Assembly (NCBI GenBank): GCA_036736205.1 | Contig: DAINMX010000144.1 | Location: 1-15,848, forward strand | Direction: 5' to 3' | Source: XYA12-FULL-58-9 sp001798605 | Lineage (GTDB): Bacteria > Myxococcota > XYA12-FULL-58-9 | DNA: 15,848 nucleotides | Shown: in pieces, positions 15,101-15,848 of the stretch | Numbering within the stretch: the first letter of the stretch is position 1 | How the letters are laid out: each line of letters opens with the position of its first letter | Program-made: the position numbers and the translations under genes | Notes under the pieces: model-generated | The model's database searches: none | What the model saw: only the letters and a program-made list of their open reading frames with translations | What the model was told of the DNA's origin: nothing

Positions 15101-15606
15101 CTGATGCCTGCTCCGCAACTTTCGAAAAGGAAAACAGGCGCGACACAGCGGCTGTGCATCTAGGACTAGGGACGAATTTCTTGGCCGACGAGATTGTCGT
15201 GACCTGGCCATCGGCGTTTGAACAGCATTTGCTGTACGTCCTACAAGGCGAGGCCATCGTCGTCGAGCCTTGGTTTGGCGTACAGAACGCAGATTTGGAC
15301 ACGTACTTGGTGGATGAAGGCGAAACCGTTGAGGTATCGTTGACCGTTGAGAACAAGGGATCAGATAGCCGCACCGCCTTTTACCGCGCCGACGTTTGGC
15401 TTGACCGAGCATTTTTGTTCGGCTCGACCGCGGAGTTGGTCGTCGTGGCCGGAGAGGACACAGAAGATGTTGTCCTTGATCTTGCGATCCCTGATGACAT
15501 TTGCGACGCGCCGATGGATGTCGACGTGGTGGTTTCCGTGTTCGACGCTGGCGACGGACTGAACCAAATGAAAGTGGCTTCAGCCTTGACGATCCGACCT
15601 TTGTAA
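12118..15606 (+). CDS. Cys-repeat lipoprotein with FG-GAP propeller and UnbV/ASPIC domain
   Basis: About 1162 residues. The lipoprotein signal KMKIFIVILCAACVSAVWGC puts the lipidated Cys at 29. ATG 12118 overlaps the previous stop as TGATG. ATG 12148 is also possible, giving a tidier 19-residue signal with AAAGAG 6 nt upstream; GTG 12109 is less likely. Residues ~44-577 are nine full and one partial Cys-rich repeats (CHxxGxCDPxTGxCSNP...CDDGNxCTxxDxCxxGxC). Residues ~600-965 are seven FG-GAP/VCBS-like Ca2+ loops such as DYDGDGQLD, DYDNDGDSD and DYDRDGYLD, spaced 50-62 residues, as in a seven-blade beta-propeller. Residues ~970-1052 match UnbV/ASPIC (LLLRGRQSNVDGFGAKV, HLGLG, VVTWPS). Residues ~1055-1160 look like a CARDB-type Ig fold (VDEGETVEVSLTVENKG). 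The domains suggest a Ca2+-stabilised surface adhesion or binding role. Last gene of the cluster. Confidence 0.93.
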   Translation: MNQANVKELKMKIFIVILCAACVSAVWGCAQENKDPKPYQPELDLCADVVCRAMDRCHLPGLCDPQTGECSNPLASDFALCDDGNACTYGDRCQSGVCVGGDNVVCRATDACHDVGVCDPVTGCSNPAKADDSPCGDNNPCTTPDRCQDGVCTGSPVVCAEPGPCELPGLCNSATGLCSFGRKPEGTACELDNPNLCLIGRCSAGECNATAVVCAAADQCHVAGTCDPATGACSNPRKADGVGCEDGNPCTQDDECQAGLCEAGPAVTCLASDTCHDAGVCSPATGCSNPVKADSSSCDDGNLCTQLDQCSAGKCIGSNPTICSAIDPCHLAGTCEPTTGVCSNPPIENGVLCDDGNACTSRTACVGGHCQGGTPVRCSALDPCHIPGICDPTTGCSNPIAENGTACQDDNACTQDDQCLDGVCFGADVVCPALNECHEAGICDPETGCSHVHRPDNTPCDDLNGCRFNDVCQNGRCEGTVEVVCNEACLESPQRCDPGSGTCIGTPVEDGLPCSLNDLCISDTSCDGGRCVGRSPVVCTAFDDCYDVGFCDPANGQCTNPTPYAGSACDQDGGCFVVVTSEMGITWQNPEFESSDLAGNAHFWDYDGDGQLDILFAGISGLALYRGNGVDFSDRTVDSGLPVATPGAVTGAAIADYDNDGDSDVYLTSNVSNRLYQNQGDGTFVDVTDLVGLLNVSPTAAAAFGDYDRDGYLDLYVGNYLNANGTVAANELLHNNYGDTFTDVTGGSGLDTDGATLAVLWSDYNGDGEVDLFVCNDLGATLGSNLLFENQGTGTPRFVEVSGAVGFDQAHLCQGLTGSADFDGDAIVDYYVSTYGKNLLLKNDLSVLTDVATAVTWVEHDTCSDPASAVSSWGAVFFDGDNDCQMDLFVTNGHRSTAGTPNNALFPPNALLRQDGGIFADISLSSGVGDPRRGRDVALGDFDKDGDQDVLVLNLDGSPILYRNDSTSTNNSVSLLLRGRQSNVDGFGAKVSMVADACSATFEKENRRDTAAVHLGLGTNFLADEIVVTWPSAFEQHLLYVLQGEAIVVEPWFGVQNADLDTYLVDEGETVEVSLTVENKGSDSRTAFYRADVWLDRAFLFGSTAELVVVAGEDTEDVVLDLAIPDDICDAPMDVDVVVSVFDAGDGLNQMKVASALTIRPL
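12250..13845 (+). repeat. Tandem array of ~53-55-codon Cys-rich units
   Basis: Nine full units and one partial, period about 159-165 nt. The shared core runs D-x-CH-xx-G-x-CDP-x-TG-x-CSNP, then CDDGN-x-CT-xx-D-xC-xx-G-xC-x-G, then VC. Units 4-7 are the most alike; units 3 and 9 are diverged (CELPGLC, CLESPQRC) and lack the CH. Recurrent DNA words such as tgtgatcc and gacgacggcaa show duplication at DNA level. Confidence 0.85.
13930..14964 (+). repeat. Seven FG-GAP/VCBS Ca2+-binding loops
   Basis: Loops begin near 13930, 14083, 14233, 14404, 14578, 14752 and 14938. Intervals of 150-186 nt fit one propeller blade each. The fifth (DFDGDAIVD) and sixth (DGDNDCQMD) depart from DxDxDG; the sixth carries a Cys. 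Confidence 0.75.
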
Positions 15607-15657
15607 TGGAGCCCCAAGCTCTTCAAGAAGATGATTGAGGACGGTTCCGATATCCTT

Positions 15658-15686
15658 ACCCGGTGCAATCGACCCATTGCTCGGGT
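15658..15686 (+). terminator. Candidate operon terminator hairpin
   Basis: ACCCGGTGCAAT and ATTGCTCGGGT form an 11-bp stem with one bulged T and one G-T pair around a 6-nt loop (CGACCC). It starts 52 nt after the final stop. The following 27 nt are T-rich but broken (TTCGCCTTCTTGC...), so termination may be weak or Rho-assisted. Confidence 0.4.
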
Positions 15687-15788
15687 TCGCCTTCTTGCTT
15701 CTATTCGTTCTGTCGACCCGGCGACGGCCTCTGTCGCAGCCGTAGATGATTTCGAACCCATCCGCCACGGAGCAAGAGTTCGCGGCCA

Positions 15789-15848
15789 GAAACTGTATCG
15801 GTCCACGAGCTTGGCGTTGATGTCGTTGAGACGGTGCTCGCCGAAGAA
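15789..15848 (-). CDS. Fragment resembling a tyrosine-recombinase N-terminal domain, cut by the edge
   Basis: The first 18 codons from the right edge on the minus strand read FFGEHRLNDINAKLVDRY, nearly all with G or C in the third position, as in real genes here. The phrase resembles the SAM-like core-binding domain of phage-type integrases (hydrophobic-FG-x-x-x-L-x-x-I-x-x-x-x-V-x-x-Y). Beyond it the frame stays open but loses codon bias and runs into the antisense of the last gene, suggesting a truncated or frameshifted relic. The rest lies outside the window. Confidence 0.27.

Larger units (their letters stand above)
15607..15848. other. End of window, no complete gene
   Basis: After the last stop the same plus frame stays open to the edge (about 80 codons) but shows no start, ribosome site or recognisable domain. 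A 10-codon ATG ORF at 15605 is not credible. The hairpin at 15658 and the minus-strand integrase-like end are the only signals. Confidence 0.4.

Noticed and set aside
15725..15765. TTCGAACCC-type box suggesting a tRNA 3' end on the minus strand
   Set aside because: The flanking bases do not form a proper 5-bp T stem with a 7-nt loop, and no anticodon or acceptor arm could be built around it.

Overview
The window looks like a stretch of chromosome from a moderately GC-rich, Gram-negative bacterium of the Myxococcota/Bradymonadales (former Deltaproteobacteria) kind. This is inferred from very large lipoproteins with cysteine-rich repeat arrays, MopE-type metal-binding motifs and an FG-GAP/UnbV protein, which together are typical of those lineages. 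No rRNA, tRNA or CRISPR array was seen.

Left part (1-1895). A malate synthase gene runs off the left edge on the minus strand. It reads without interruption for about 481 codons and keeps the candidate catalytic Arg, Glu and Asp. Its start at 1444 has a good ribosome binding site and a plausible sigma70-type promoter. A divergent 100-residue zinc-ribbon protein begins at 1593.

Boundary (1896-2413). No intact gene is seen. On the minus strand there is a short stretch resembling the N-terminal part of an integrase-core transposase, probably a relic. On the plus strand there is a possible frameshifted small ORF ending in an ATGA overlap with the next gene. Only a lone TTGACA was found as a promoter candidate for the plus-strand cluster.

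Main cluster (2414-15606, all plus strand, tightly packed). (1) A 385-residue exported protein with a divergent OmpA-like region and a beta-rich C-terminus. (2) A 1793-residue lipoprotein with a cysteine-rich N-terminus, a long helical body, a hydrophobic Gly/Ala-rich segment flanked by predicted coiled coils, and a C-terminal beta domain recalling the end of Tc-toxin A subunits. (3) A 1040-residue lipoprotein with seven cysteine-rich repeats followed by four MopE-like motifs. (4) A lipoprotein of about 1162 residues with nine full and one partial cysteine-rich repeats, a seven-blade FG-GAP propeller, an UnbV/ASPIC domain and a CARDB-like end. The junctions are 40 nt, 2 nt and a TGATG overlap, so genes 2-4 are very likely one operon and gene 1 probably belongs to it. 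The cluster looks like a set of co-expressed, disulfide-rich, calcium- or metal-binding cell-surface proteins; its function is unknown. A bulged hairpin 52 nt after the last stop may be the operon terminator.

Right edge (15607-15848). Apart from the hairpin, only the last 60 nt (minus strand) look coding; they resemble a tyrosine-recombinase N-terminal domain.
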